64,000 nt of DNA from Rhynchonema sp. JSB1_4 (Eukaryota > Nematoda > Chromadorea > Monhysterida > Xyalidae), in contig JASAMV010009272.1 of the NCBI GenBank assembly GCA_030248065.1, positions 1-64,000 of the forward strand. The letters run 5' to 3'. Shown here in pieces: positions 45,540 through 55,800 of this stretch (positions within the stretch are counted from its first letter, which is position 1; each line of letters starts with the position of its first letter). The position numbers and the translations under genes were made by a program. A model generated the notes under the pieces. The model did not search any database, was not told the DNA's origin, and was given only the letters and a program-made list of their open reading frames with translations.

Positions 45540-45875
45540 TGATGTTTCAAAAATCGGGCAATGTCTAGACCTACGCCACGACTAGGTGAGTTGATTGATA
45601 TATAACATGCCCGACCTCGTGCAGTTTCCTGGGAGGAGTTACTTAAAAAACAAAAATGGCGCATTTTTTGGGAATGCGGACATCACGCTTACTCGGGTGT
45701 CTGGAAAACCAGTTTCTGTTGCACCGATCATGCCGATTTTGGTCTCGGTAGATATACCACTTTATCGCAATAAAAAAATTAGCAAAAGCCCAACACACGC
45801 GTTCACGCCAGCACCCCCGATTATAACACTACAGGTATAGCAAAATTTCCGTTGATCTGACCTGCTGATGTTTCA
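45540..45875. repeat. Element bounded by TGATGTTTCA at both ends
   Basis: TGATGTTTCA occurs at 45540-45549 and 45866-45875 in the same orientation. The right part (CACGCCAGCACCCC, GGTATAG) resembles 36020-36105. Confidence 0.45.
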
Positions 45876-46429
45876 ATTTGCGTTTCGAATTTTTTTTTAG
45901 AAAAAACTAGTTTGGGTATGCTAGCTACCTTGTGAATGTACCGCCAGTTGGCTAATGCCGGGATGTCTTTCTTGTTGGGCTGTTACATATTTCCGTGCTG
46001 TACTGCCGTATAGACTCCCGATGTGACATGCTTTCGTTCGCAGGTGGTCACTCGCTGAAACAAGGAGCTCAATGCAGCAAACATATGCTTTGCAACTGTG
46101 TGCATTGCGTTCTACTGTTGCATTTGTTTCACATGGCAATCGCACATGAACAACTTTCATTTTTCGCAGAACACACATGATTATTTTCACAGTAAAACTG
46201 ACGCCATCAACTGCATACATACCTGATGAAAAGCGCAGCTGATGTTTCACAATGTTGACAACGCACAAGCACTGGACAGCGGCGGTTTAGCAAACCGAGT
46301 GTGCACCCAGCCCATGGTTCGGGGACTGATATATAATTATCTCCGAGCTCACAACATGGGAGGGGTGCACCCTCCGGAGCATTCCTCGCGCCCGAATGTG
46401 CGTCCTCGGGTGGTCTCGCCGTGAGACGA

Positions 46430-46660
46430 CGCGTTGATCGAGCGAATGCGATGAATCTCTCAGTTGATTAGGCGACAGCGATGTGAAGCGATGAACCTGA
46501 ACCACAGAACCAAAGGGATTGTTCAAAAAGTTGATCATAAATTCTTCGAAACAGTGGGTTTTTCATTCAAAACAACATTTTTTGAACATAAATTTTTAGA
46601 TGCGATGGATCTGCGGATGCGATGCGTCGGATTGGCGAGAGCGATGTGACGCGATGAAGC
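46430..46660. repeat. Word-iterated segment, GCGATG
   Basis: Reiterated GCGATGAA/GCGATGTGA strings surround an AT-rich inverted core (AAATTCTTCGAAACAGTGGG, TTTTTGAACATAAATTTTT). No coding content. Confidence 0.5.
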
Positions 46661-46973
46661 TGAATGTGGCGGAATTGCATTTGAATTGGATTTGATCAAG
46701 CTGGTGCAATAGCACTGACGATGACCTGGTGCACCAACCGTCTGCGAAGGCAGATCGTGACAAAACATCACGGTGCTGTGCTACACATCAGATCAGGTAT
46801 GTAGCGCGTCATGAGGCTTAGTTGCGAATGTGAAACATCAGCAGTGTCAAACTGATACTCTCAGTGATCCCGTTTGAAGATTGATTCTAGTTGAAACGCT
46901 CCGAACTCAGAAAATATGATACACGCGGCTACCAGCTTCAACGAGGCTATGCACAATATTGACGCATCACCAG

Positions 46974-47100
46974 CAGGGTTGTGCAAAAAAAACGACGCCT
47001 GGGTCGTTTTACGAAACGACGCCTGGGTCGAAAGTACCCTGATTATCAAGGAAAATCAATTTTTTGTCCCATTTTTTTTCAAAAATTGTAAAAATAGTTT
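46974..47100. repeat. Truncated hAT-type element
   Basis: Left terminus CAGGGTTGTGCAAAAAAAAC followed by a duplicated ACGACGCCTGGGTCG. No right terminus. Confidence 0.6.
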
Positions 47101-47135
47101 TATGAGGTTCCACACTGCTGTCCACGTTTTGTCAG

Positions 47136-47301
47136 AGATTGACAACATGCCGGTGCAGCACGTGTTGGTCAACACCGGGCTTCAAGTCAATGACACAATG
47201 TTGATCACGAGTGAAACATCAGACAACGACCTGCTGTGCGCCAACGCGTGCGACGCACAACCTGGCTGTGAGGCGTTCTCGTATGATAAGGCCATTCAAC
47301 A
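47136..47301 (+). CDS. PAN/apple-domain exon (penultimate)
   Basis: Acceptor CACGTTTTGTCAG, then an open frame to a GTGAGT donor. It encodes IDNMPVQHVLVNTGLQ, then SETSDNDLLCANACDAQPGC and EAFSYDKAIQ. The C...C...C-x-AFSYD pattern is the core of the PAN/apple fold, an extracellular protein- or carbohydrate-binding module. The split codon CA|G continues into the next exon as Gln-Cys-Arg-Met-Tyr, supplying the following cysteine. Confidence 0.75.
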
Positions 47302-47606
47302 GTGAGTCATTCTGCTCACTTCATATATGTACACTGGTCAAGTTTGTGTAAACTGGTCAATTAATGCGCACTGGTCAGTTCGCAAGTCACCAGCGAGGGC
47401 GTGGGGGCACCACTTGTGCACAAGTGCTGGACATTACATTCCTTTAGTGGGATAAACAGCAAAGCAATACCTACCTTGGCCAAACCTGTCACAGTGTACA
47501 ACAAGATAAGCACATTTTTCCAATCCGTGTCTTTCATTGGAAACCTAAAAGCACCACCGAAAGGAGGACTGACGGGCAAAACTGACTGATTCCAACTGAT
47601 TGGCAG

Positions 47607-47706
47607 GTGTCGCATGTACTTGATGGACTCTCAACATTGGTATTTTGCCGACTACCAGGTGTTGGATGCGGCAAATGCAAATCTGGCATTCTGGGATCGC
47701 GTTTGA
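47607..47706 (+). CDS. PAN/apple-domain exon (last), with stop
   Basis: Acceptor CCAACTGATTGGCAG, then CRMYLMDSQHWYFADYQVLD and NANLAFWDRV, then TGA at 47704-47706. It completes the PAN module from 47136-47301, so the protein ends with this domain. The intron between is 305 bp. Upstream exons were not found in the window. A MITE begins 14 bp after the stop (47720), so the 3' UTR is probably transposon-derived. Confidence 0.7.
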
Positions 47707-47719
47707 GCTTGGGGAAATG

Positions 47720-48081
47720 TATAGTCCAACCACGAACTCATGCGACGACTTATTTTGAAGTTGACTTGTACGAATCCAATAATGTTCCGGTTCCACGTAT
47801 TTCGGAAATGAAAGAAAGAGAAACGCACGTTTTTTAAAAAAAACACGCTCTCCACCTCGGTGCGTAAATTCCCTTTTGACTCCCAAAACATTTGTGTGTG
47901 TAACGACGTTGCTGTTCGCGTCAGCACGCAACAAATTGAGGTCAGCCAGCTGGAACTTGTCATCATCTCTCTCGGTCCCAATCTCTTTCTTTTGTTTGCG
48001 AAAACCCGTGACCGGCGCATTTTTGAATCTGGCCAAGCAAGCTTTAAAAACAGTCGTCTCATGAGCACGTTGTTGGACTAT
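47720..48081. mobile_element. MITE of the TATAGTCCAACCACGAACTC family (copy 2)
   Basis: TATAGTCCAACCACGAACTC at the left and GAGCACGTTGTTGGACTATA at the right, with inner arms GCGACGACT and AGTCGTCTC. Aligns with 9750-10112. Confidence 0.8.
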
Positions 48082-48239
48082 ACCGAAGATGAGATAGTTG
48101 TGTCTTGCTTGCAAACCTGTGTGGAGGTAAAGCTGGCAAAACTGGTGCGCGCTAAAACACGCACGAATCAACGTGTTCAAAGTTACACCTTTTCGCATAA
48201 AGTTTGATTCATAAAATTTAAATTTGTACTCCCCACAGG

Positions 48240-48545
48240 AAAAATAAAAAAGTTAAACAGGAACAAACTCATAAATTGGAACAAACTGGAACAAACGCGG
48301 TCCTTAAGTACTGAAAAATCCCCGAAATTGTTCCAGTTTGTTCCTTTTTATCTTCAGTTTGTTCCTGTTTATCTCGAGTTTAATGCAGTTTGTTTCCGTT
48401 TATCTGTGTTTGTTGCAGTTTATCCTGTTTGTTTCTATTTGTTCCTGTTTATCTTTTTTAACATCGATTGTGCTTGTTTGTACCTATTTGTTTCTGTTTG
48501 TTCCTGTTTATCTTTTTTATCCATTGTATGGGTCTAGTGGACTGA
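48240..48545. repeat. Word-iterated segment, GTTTGTTCCTGTTTATC
   Basis: Left arm has GGAACAAACTGGAACAAAC. The right part has about ten diverged GTTTGTTYCTGTTTATCT words. The open frames across it are low-complexity artefacts. Confidence 0.65.
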
Positions 48546-48627
48546 ACATCCCAAGTGACACTTGGTACATGTGGTACGAAGTATCCCAGACGGTTGGGCA
48601 CTGCGTCACTTCTCCCTTCACCATTCA

Positions 48628-48883
48628 GGGCGGACTTAGGTTGAACACCGAACACGGAACACGGAAATAATTTACATACAAACCAGTTTCATGGATTTCC
48701 GTGTCACGGAAATATTTCCGTGCACGGAAATATTTCCGTGTTCCGTGTTCCGTGACAAAATTTTGAAAATCACGGAACGACGGAAATATTTCCGTGTTCC
48801 ATGATTTTCAAAATTTTATCACGGTACACGGAACACGGAAATATTTCCGTGTTCCGTGTTCCGTGTTCAACCTAAGTCCGCCC
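48628..48883. mobile_element. Palindromic MITE, GGGCGGACTTAGGTTGAA terminus, word CACGGAA
   Basis: 256 bp with a perfect TCA duplication (48625-48627 and 48884-48886). Termini and the core AAATAATTTACATACAAA match the CCGGAA-type elements, but every arm word is CACGGAA instead. Confidence 0.85.
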
Positions 48884-48915
48884 TCAGAAAGAACATTGAT
48901 GAGATTTGTTTTTAG

Positions 48916-49032
48916 AATTATGCCCTCATGCTAATGAAAACTTGTTGTACCGTCACTCAGTCTGTAATGTGCGTCATTTTGACAACCACCAGGCGCATCA
49001 CGATTGGTGGTACAACTCACGACTGCGGGCAG
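48916..49032 (+). CDS. Candidate exon, cysteine/His-rich, phase 1-1
   Basis: Acceptor GATTTGTTTTTAG, 117 nt (2 + 38 codons + 1), donor GTGACA. Encodes LCPHANENLLYRHSVCNVRH then FDNHQAHHDWWYNSRLRA. Family not recognised. Phase-matched to the candidate last exon at 49698-49750. Confidence 0.35.
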
Positions 49033-49192
49033 GTGACAGTCACACAAGCATGGTTTTTAAAGTACTTGATTTTCGGTTTTGGACTGCTTTATTTTGTTTT
49101 TCATGAAGTTTTACTTCCGTCACACAGAAGAATGCAGATATCGAAATTGTGTAACCAAAAACAATGTCATGATAATTGCGTCACGTTAGTAA

Positions 49193-49548
49193 GGGCGCCC
49201 TTAGTCATAGTGGAAAATGGAAATGGAAATGAAAAAAATAATCTATGTCCAAGTTTTCCATTTCCATTTTCCAGTATGACTAAGGGCATACTGGAAAATG
49301 GAAAATGGAAAATGAAATCTACAGCAGTCATGTTTTGAGATGTGACAAAAACATTTTTTGTTCCACTCAATTCTCGGCCACTGATTGGTCCTATTTCACA
49401 CAGAAAATGTTTTGTTTCATTTCCATTTTCCATTTTCCAGTATGCCCTTAGTCATGCTGGAAAATGGAAATGGAAAACTTGGACATAGATTATTTTTTTA
49501 TTTCCACTTTTCCACTATTTCCATTTCCACTATGACTAAAGGGCGCCC
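49193..49548. mobile_element. Fold-back element, GGGCGCCCTTAGTCATAG terminus, word GGAAAAT
   Basis: 356 bp with a perfect TAA duplication (49190-49192 and 49549-49551). Arms are reiterated TGGAAAATGG / CCATTTCCATTTTCCA, with an internal second pair of AGTATGACTAAGGGC and GCCCTTAGTCATGC. Confidence 0.85.
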
Positions 49549-49697
49549 TAAGAAAGAAGCACGATTCAAGAACACGCATACCACAAAAATAAATCAAAAA
49601 AACGAACGAATGAACAGTAACATAATGTTACTAATCAAGAAGCCGCCATCAAGTTTCTGGTATAATTAAATGGCTTGTGTTTTACATACAACGGTAG

Positions 49698-49750
49698 ATC
49701 ACGCACAAGAAAACGGAGTCACGTTTGGAAATTCGCAAGGAGAAGTATAA
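49698..49750 (+). CDS. Candidate last exon (or part of a longer coiled-coil exon)
   Basis: Acceptor TACATACAACGGTAG. Joined to 48916-49032 in phase, it reads D-HAQENGVTFGNSQGEV and then TAA. A second frame is open through to a GTATGT donor near 49819 (ITHKKTESRLEIRKEKYN, TDKQQKLNNTVAS) and looks like a charged helix. Sequence alone does not decide between them. Confidence 0.25.
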
Positions 49751-49867
49751 CATCACAGACAAACAGCAAAAGCTCAACAACACGGTTGCTTCAAAAGATC
49801 ACGCTCTCGTTGAACGGCTGTATGTATATTGCTTTTACAAGAAAACAAAGTAGCTTAATGTTAAAAC

Positions 49868-50347
49868 CAGGGTTGGACAAAAACGTTTTTTTTTTCAAAA
49901 AATCGGTAAACATTTTTTTTAAAAACGCCCAGATGACCAAAATTTGCCTCAAAAAATTGGAAAACGCTCATGTTGGGAAGAAAACGTGGTTAAATGATGT
50001 AATTATATGTGTTCTGAGGCAAAATAAACGGGTTTTAACCCTTTTCTAGCGAGTTGTTAAGATCCCATATCAGACCCGCATCATGGGACCAACTTTGGCC
50101 GGGGTCATCATTGAAAGTCAAACTCCGTGTATCGACGTATATCTCGACAAAGTAAAAATTGGTCGAAATTTTTTTGAAAAAAATGGGACAAAAAAATTGA
50201 TTGTCCTTGAAAATAAGGGTACTTCCCCTGAAAATCAGGGAAAATCAAGGAAATTCAGGATTAAAAAAACGAAAAACGACCGAGACGTCTTTTTAAAAAA
50301 ACTTCGTTTTTTAAGAAAAAACGCCGTCGTTTTTTTGCCCAACCCTG
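49868..50347. mobile_element. hAT-type non-autonomous element (480 bp)
   Basis: CAGGGTTGGACAAAAACG to TTGCCCAACCCTG. Flanks GTTAAAAC and AATAGAAC match at only 5 of 8, so the insertion is old or an end is shifted. Same family as 37932-38398. Confidence 0.75.
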
Positions 50348-50431
50348 AATAGAACTGGGTTCAACTTGTTCATTTTTCGAACTTCGATTCGATACCAGAG
50401 TCGAGTCCGAAGACTAGACCGAAGCAAATAA

Positions 50432-50608
50432 GGGCGAACTTAGGTTAATCCGGAATCCGGAAACAGGAAATAATTTGCATGCAAAAATACAAAACATTTC
50501 CAGACTCCGGAAATATTTCCGGAAAACGCAAAAACTGACATGCAAAAATAATGCGTTTTCCGGAAATATTTCCGGATTCCGGTTTCCGGATTTAACCTAA
50601 GGCCGCCC
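50432..50608. mobile_element. Palindromic MITE, GGGCGAACTTAGGTTAAT terminus
   Basis: 177 bp with a perfect TAA duplication (50429-50431 and 50609-50611). CCGGAA-word arms and the AAATAATTTGCATGCAAAA core. Confidence 0.85.
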
Positions 50609-50611
50609 TAA

Positions 50612-51288
50612 TTGCGATATCTCAATGCGAAAAGAAAGCTTCGGAGCGAATCCAGTTCCGGTCATGACCATGTTCAAAAGAAAATGAACCAAGAAGGTAA
50701 ATATCATCCGTTACATACGTATTATATGTATGTGGGGAACAAGATATACCTTTCCTTATGTGATTCAAATGTCCCACCAGGGCGCCGAATTATGTAGTGT
50801 AACTAAAACTATGTCGCTCTGAAATAGATACATATTTGGTCAGATGCCCGGTTTCAAACAAAACGAAATACATAGTTATACATACATCACAACAGCTTTG
50901 AGCCCGGTACGAGCTAATTGTTTAAGTTGTACAAACACAAAAACACAAACTCATATGCATTCTTAACAAATATTGCAATTTCCAAAAGCGCAAGATCACA
51001 ACAAATTGTTTTTTTTGGTTGACACCTAAAAAGTACCCATCATGGGCCGCGTCAGCTTTGAAGGCAACGACTTCGACTTAACACATAACGACATGTACAT
51101 ATGTACATAAGTCACTGTTAACATTGTCAATAACATTTTTGTGCTGTTGTTTATTGGGTGCTCTTGAAAATTTGGCTTTCGCTCGTTGTTCGCTCCGTGA
51201 GCTTATATTTTCAGCGGAAGCGCACCCAAGATGTGGTATCAAAACAGTACATCAACCGCCGTGAAAGTCGTAGTTGTGTAGTTATGTA
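50612..51288. other. No firm gene; two weak exon-like frames
   Basis: 50615-50697 reads YLNAKRKLRSESSSGHDHVQ to a GTAAAT donor. 51206-51270 follows a TTTTCAG acceptor and reads RKRTQDVVSKQYINRRES. Neither has domain support. Confidence 0.2.
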
Positions 51289-51692
51289 TTGGTCGCACAA
51301 TGACTATATGAGAATCCATCCCCATATTTTTCCTACATCGGCAAGGAGGGTTTCTGGCGATTTTTTTCAAATTGAATCAGGTTTTGACAAGGAGTTATTT
51401 TCTCTTTCTTTTCCCGCTTTATCTATCGGGAGTGATCAACGTGTGTGTGCTGTAATCGATTCCACACACAAAGCGTGTAATACGTGGCTACAGTAACCCG
51501 AGCCCGAACCATTTCGGTTGCGTAGAATTCAGGGTGAAGCTTCTGCACACGTGTATTTCTCATTCTTCTCACTGATAAGCATGCAAAGTTCTTGTCAAAA
51601 CCTGGTCCAATTTGAAAAAAATGCCAAATATCCGCCTTTTCAATGCAGGAAAATTAGGGGGATGGATTCTCATATAGTCATTGTGCGACCAA
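51289..51692. mobile_element. TA-target element, TTGGTCGCACAATGACTATA family (404 bp)
   Basis: 30-bp inverted repeats with TA on both sides (51287-51288 and 51693-51694), inside a longer TATGTA match. The interior differs from the 274-bp group but shares its right half with 9080-9215. Confidence 0.85.
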
Positions 51693-51698
51693 TATGTA

Positions 51699-51901
51699 GT
51701 AACACTACATTGTGTGTGGTTCTGAAACCACGCAATCTTCCCAGCGAGTTGTCGCGAATAGCGGGTCATATACAAAATGTGCCCATTAGAAGTGTCATAG
51801 ATGTAGTCGCAGTTCTTGCCCGCAAAGTTGGATGCGGCAAATTGTTAAATGAAACATTTGCTCAATGCATACATTATTCAATGTCATCAATCACTAAATA
51901 A
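51699..51901 (+). CDS. Candidate 3'-terminal exon with poly(A) signal
   Basis: Open frame from the edge of the TA element to TAA at ~51899-51901: VVLKPRNLPSELSRIAGHIQ, then VPIRSVIDVVAVLARKVGCG, ending SMSSITK. The stop overlaps an AATAAA signal. No acceptor is visible, and the transposon may have cut the exon. Family not recognised. Confidence 0.3.
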
Positions 51902-52389
51902 AAATACGGTGTGTGTGGGCTGTACAATTACATATTTCAAACCCTGGACACGGTAGTCGGTCTATAAGCGGGTTCCTCCGACGTGCGGGGCGAACTGCTA
52001 ACGCGTAAAGCGGGTCGGTCCGGCGTGTGCTGACGCTTGGACCCACAGATTTTCGTCAACACGCAACAATACTTCTTCCACAACTGACACGCTTGTTTAC
52101 GGAACACCTGAATATATGGACACTTTTAGAAAGTTGTCCGCTGTTGTGTGTAGCTGGAATGAACTAGGCTGGGGGCCTGCAGGTTCTGACCCGGTTTTTA
52201 GGCTTGCCGTTAGGCTGAGCCATGTGTTCGGTTTTACACCTACATACATACATGTATGTACGGTTTTTACTGTCGACATGCGCAACCCAAAACCAACGAG
52301 CCTGAATCCGCAGCACAAATCATACAGAAATTATCAAAACAATAAATTTACCAGATCGTTGCCGTGTTATGAGAGGTACGTACCATGCC

Positions 52390-52575
52390 AAGATCTAAAC
52401 CCGAAAATCACCTCTTGAAACATTCGGGAAAGAAACACACGCGTGCAGCTTGCCAGCCAGCCAGGCAATGTTCCAGAACCACACGTGGTTACCGTTCGGG
52501 TTTAGACATGAACATTGACTATGGGGCGTATTCTAGTACACGGCAGTGAATGTAGAAATTTACTACATTGTATAT
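52390..52575. repeat. Copy of the GCCAGCCAGCCAGGCA / TGGGGCG MITE family
   Basis: Shares AACCCGAAAATCACCT, GCAGCTTGCCAGCCAGCC and TATGGGGCGTATT with 59262-59504 and 61847-62085. The left terminus is lost. Confidence 0.6.
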
Positions 52576-52738
52576 ACATACAGTATGCCAAATAATAGTT
52601 TATGAGAACGTGATTAGAGTCTAAGAACCTGAAGCTGTGCATAAATCAAAACCCGCGTGTTGCTGCTGCGACGCACAAAATTGGCCATAAAAAATAAACG
52701 GCGACCAATGAACAGAACATGATGTCTTCATCACTTAC

Positions 52739-52817
52739 ATTTGACGCCACGAGGTACAGCAGAATGTCGATAGCGTAGCAGGAAAAGTAGATTTCGAGGA
52801 AAATCGCCTGCAGCACG
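52739..52817 (-). CDS. GPCR exon 6: TM7
   Basis: Acceptor TGTTACTTTTCAG, then VLQAIFLEIYFSCYAIDILL and YLVASN, ended by a perfect GTAAGT donor at 52733-52738 in phase 0. At least one more exon for the cytoplasmic tail must exist downstream. Confidence 0.8.
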
Positions 52818-55800
52818 CTGAAAAGTAACACAACTCTCAAGCTCAAACGCTGTGACTATACAATAGACTATAGACCAATCATCAGCTATCGTCATAAGAC
52901 GTCCGGGCCGAAGCTGGCATGGGCCTGTTCAAATAACGTTTCGTTCGAAATGGTTCGAAAACACTTGGAAGAGAATATTTTTGCTCCGGCGATTCTCTCT
53001 CCATTGTTTTCGAATCATTTCGAAGCACGTGGAACCGGAACATTATTGGATCGGGTCAAGCCTGTTCACGGACGTCTTCTTCCATCCAACAGCCCAAGGG
53101 TGGAATTTTATAAATTGTATAAGCATTAGTTGAGTGTAAAGGTCGGTGTAAGATCGGTTGAAAGCTCGGTGTGAAAGAGCTTAGGTGTAAACGTGAGACA
53201 ATAACAACAGGCAATGTTCCACATTTACACCGACCAAAAATTCGACCGAGCATTACACTGAGTTTTACACCCAAACTCTTGTTCACGCCGTTTCGAAAAT
53301 ACCGCCCACAGACAAATTCCAGGGCCCGAAAAAATTCTTTCCAAAACATGCCAAACCATACGCACGTTTCATATCCCTCGGCGGTGCGTTTGTCCCTAAT
53401 CGACACGATGAATCCAAATATGCGATAGACATACGAAGGTGCATTGAGCACAATGTAGACCACCGGGATACAGATGAACAAAATGGTGAGTTGGTCACGA
53501 CGGACGTCCGCGTTGATCGACCTGTGGGCGGAGGGTGGCGGGGCAATTGGGCAAAGCACATTTGAGCAAGGCCAGCATGATCAAGTAGAAAAGAGCAGAG
53601 CACTTATGTATTTTGTTCCAATGGCTTAGGCTTAGCCTTAGGTGTGATCCCCCAAGCTACACCAAACATTATGGACTCGGCAGGGGTTGAACCTGCGTCT
53701 TCCGGCACCGGCTGTTCTAACCAGCTGAACTACGCGTCCGTCTGACAGGCGGGCTTGAAGGATCTCACATACCTATGCAGCACCAAACGACTGCACGAAC
53801 AAGGTATGCTCACTGACTCCATAACGTGTAACGCACACTGCGTATACACACACACAGCCACTCTCGGCGTAACACACACTGACTGCACGGGCTGTAGCAC
53901 AGGTCAACGGACCACAATCACAGAGGCTTACACTTAAGGTTAGTTTTGTTTTTGGGCTTATAGGCTTAGGCTTGGGCCTATTCGTTTTTAGGTTCTGCTC
54001 TTTTGGTCTCTGCTCTTTTTCACTGCTCAAAGTGGTCTTGCTCAAATGTGCTTTGCTGAATTGCCCGACCGCCGCGTGGAGACACGACACGGATGTGATG
54101 TTTTGATACTCACGGCCTTTTTGTATAAAAATTTAAAATGTTTATTAATTATTATTATCCAAAGTTCCCACATATGGCTGAACATAGGTATAGTTCGTCC
54201 ACCAGCTCATGGCGCTTTCTGTTGCTTTTCGCGTTTCTTCCCCTCCTCCTCTTTGTAAAGAAAAAGAGAGAGAGGACCATTTAAAAAAAAAGAAAAAAAA
54301 AAAACAAAAATAAAAAAAAAAAAAACACAAAAAAAGACCGACCGACCAAAAACCCACAAACAACAAAAAAAAAAACATTCTTCTCTCACTCACTTTCTCA
54401 TTTGACGAAGAGACGAAAACGAACGAACCAGCACCACCTCACACAACAGAGCAGACTTACTCACTGTGAAATGTAATTGCCATGTCTGTCCCGTCTGAGC
54501 ACCCTACTGCCCGTGCTTCGCGTGCTCCTGCTTCGTCGCGGCACTTTCAAACTCTTGTCGCTGATTGGCCGGTGCTGCTGCTCGTGCACAAGACAGTCGT
54601 TTTCTTCGAATTTGCCGCTCGTCGGACTTTCGGTCTGCAGAAACGGTATTTAAACTACATACATGCGAAACAAACTAAACATGGGGTGGAATATTCACGA
54701 AATGGTTGAGTTTTTGGTTGAATGAAAGGTTGAGTTGAAAGTTAGACCCAATGGATGGTACGGGAGCCGTGAAACACTCTACGCACACGTTGGGTGAAAT
54801 TTTCGAAACGGTGTAAAGGTCAGTTGGGCGGAAAGGTCGGTGTAAAGTTCGGTCGAAAGCTCGGTCGGCGTAGCTCGGTGTAAACGTGAAACATTGCCTG
54901 TTACTAGACGGGACCCGTGCCTACGGCCCGGCTACAGCGCCGCGCCCGTGCCCCCCCCCCCCCGAAGACCCCTTAGCATACCCAAAGCTACCCGTGAAAA
55001 TTGACCCGTCATAGACGGCAGGCAGCGGTCAATGGAGTGAAGCGTGGTGGAAAAGAAACGGAAGATAACAAAGGGGAAACGGAGTTAAAAATAGGAGGGG
55101 GAGAGTGGAAAATGGGCTTGAGAAAGGTGGGAGGGAAGGGAAAGAGGAGGGGAGGTCAAGAAGGGGGAAAAGGGAATTGGAAAAAAGAAGGAAAGAGAAG
55201 AGAAAAGGGAAGGAAGGGCGGAAACGGAGTTAAAAATAGGAGGGGGAGAGTGGCAAATGGGCTTGAGAAAGGTGGGAGGGAAGGGAAAGAGAGGAGACTG
55301 GCCTGAGAAGGACGGAAGAAAGAAGGAAAGAGAAGAGAAAAGGGAAGGAAGGGGAAAGGAAAGAAAAAAGGAGGGAAGGAAGGGAAAGAGAGGAGAGTGA
55401 AAATTGGAAAAGGAAGGAAAGAGAAGAGAAAAGGGAAGGAAGGGGAAAGGAAAGAAAAAAGGAGGGAGGGAAGGGAAAGAGAGGAGAGTGAAAAGAGAGG
55501 GAGGGGGCCACAGACAGACAGACAGACATACATACATACATACATACATACATACATACATACATACGCCTTCCTGTTTTAGTAGTATAGATTAACGTGG
55601 AATGTTTCAAGTTTACACCGAGGTCTTTCACACTGAGCTGTCGACCGAGCTTTCCACCGACCTTTACACCCAACTGACCTTTACACCGTTTCGAAAATAT
55701 CACCCGTTGTAGCGTGACCTGTGTCCGTCAGGAGATGGGTATGTTTCATTCACTCAACTCTCAACTCAACTTTCCACCACACCATTCCATGAACTGCTCC

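Noticed and set aside
48328..48670. Phe/Leu/Val-rich plus-strand frames resembling membrane proteins
   Set aside because: Low-complexity translation of reiterated GTTTGTTCCTGTTTATC words.
51569..51775. Minus-strand frame reading MYMTRYSRQLAGK
   Set aside because: It overlaps the TA-target element's inverted repeat and the opposite-strand candidate exon, which has a stop and poly(A) signal.
55001..55703. Lys/Glu/Arg-rich (plus) and Phe/Pro/Ser-rich (minus) frames
   Set aside because: These are products of the purine tract and CATA microsatellite, not coding sequence.
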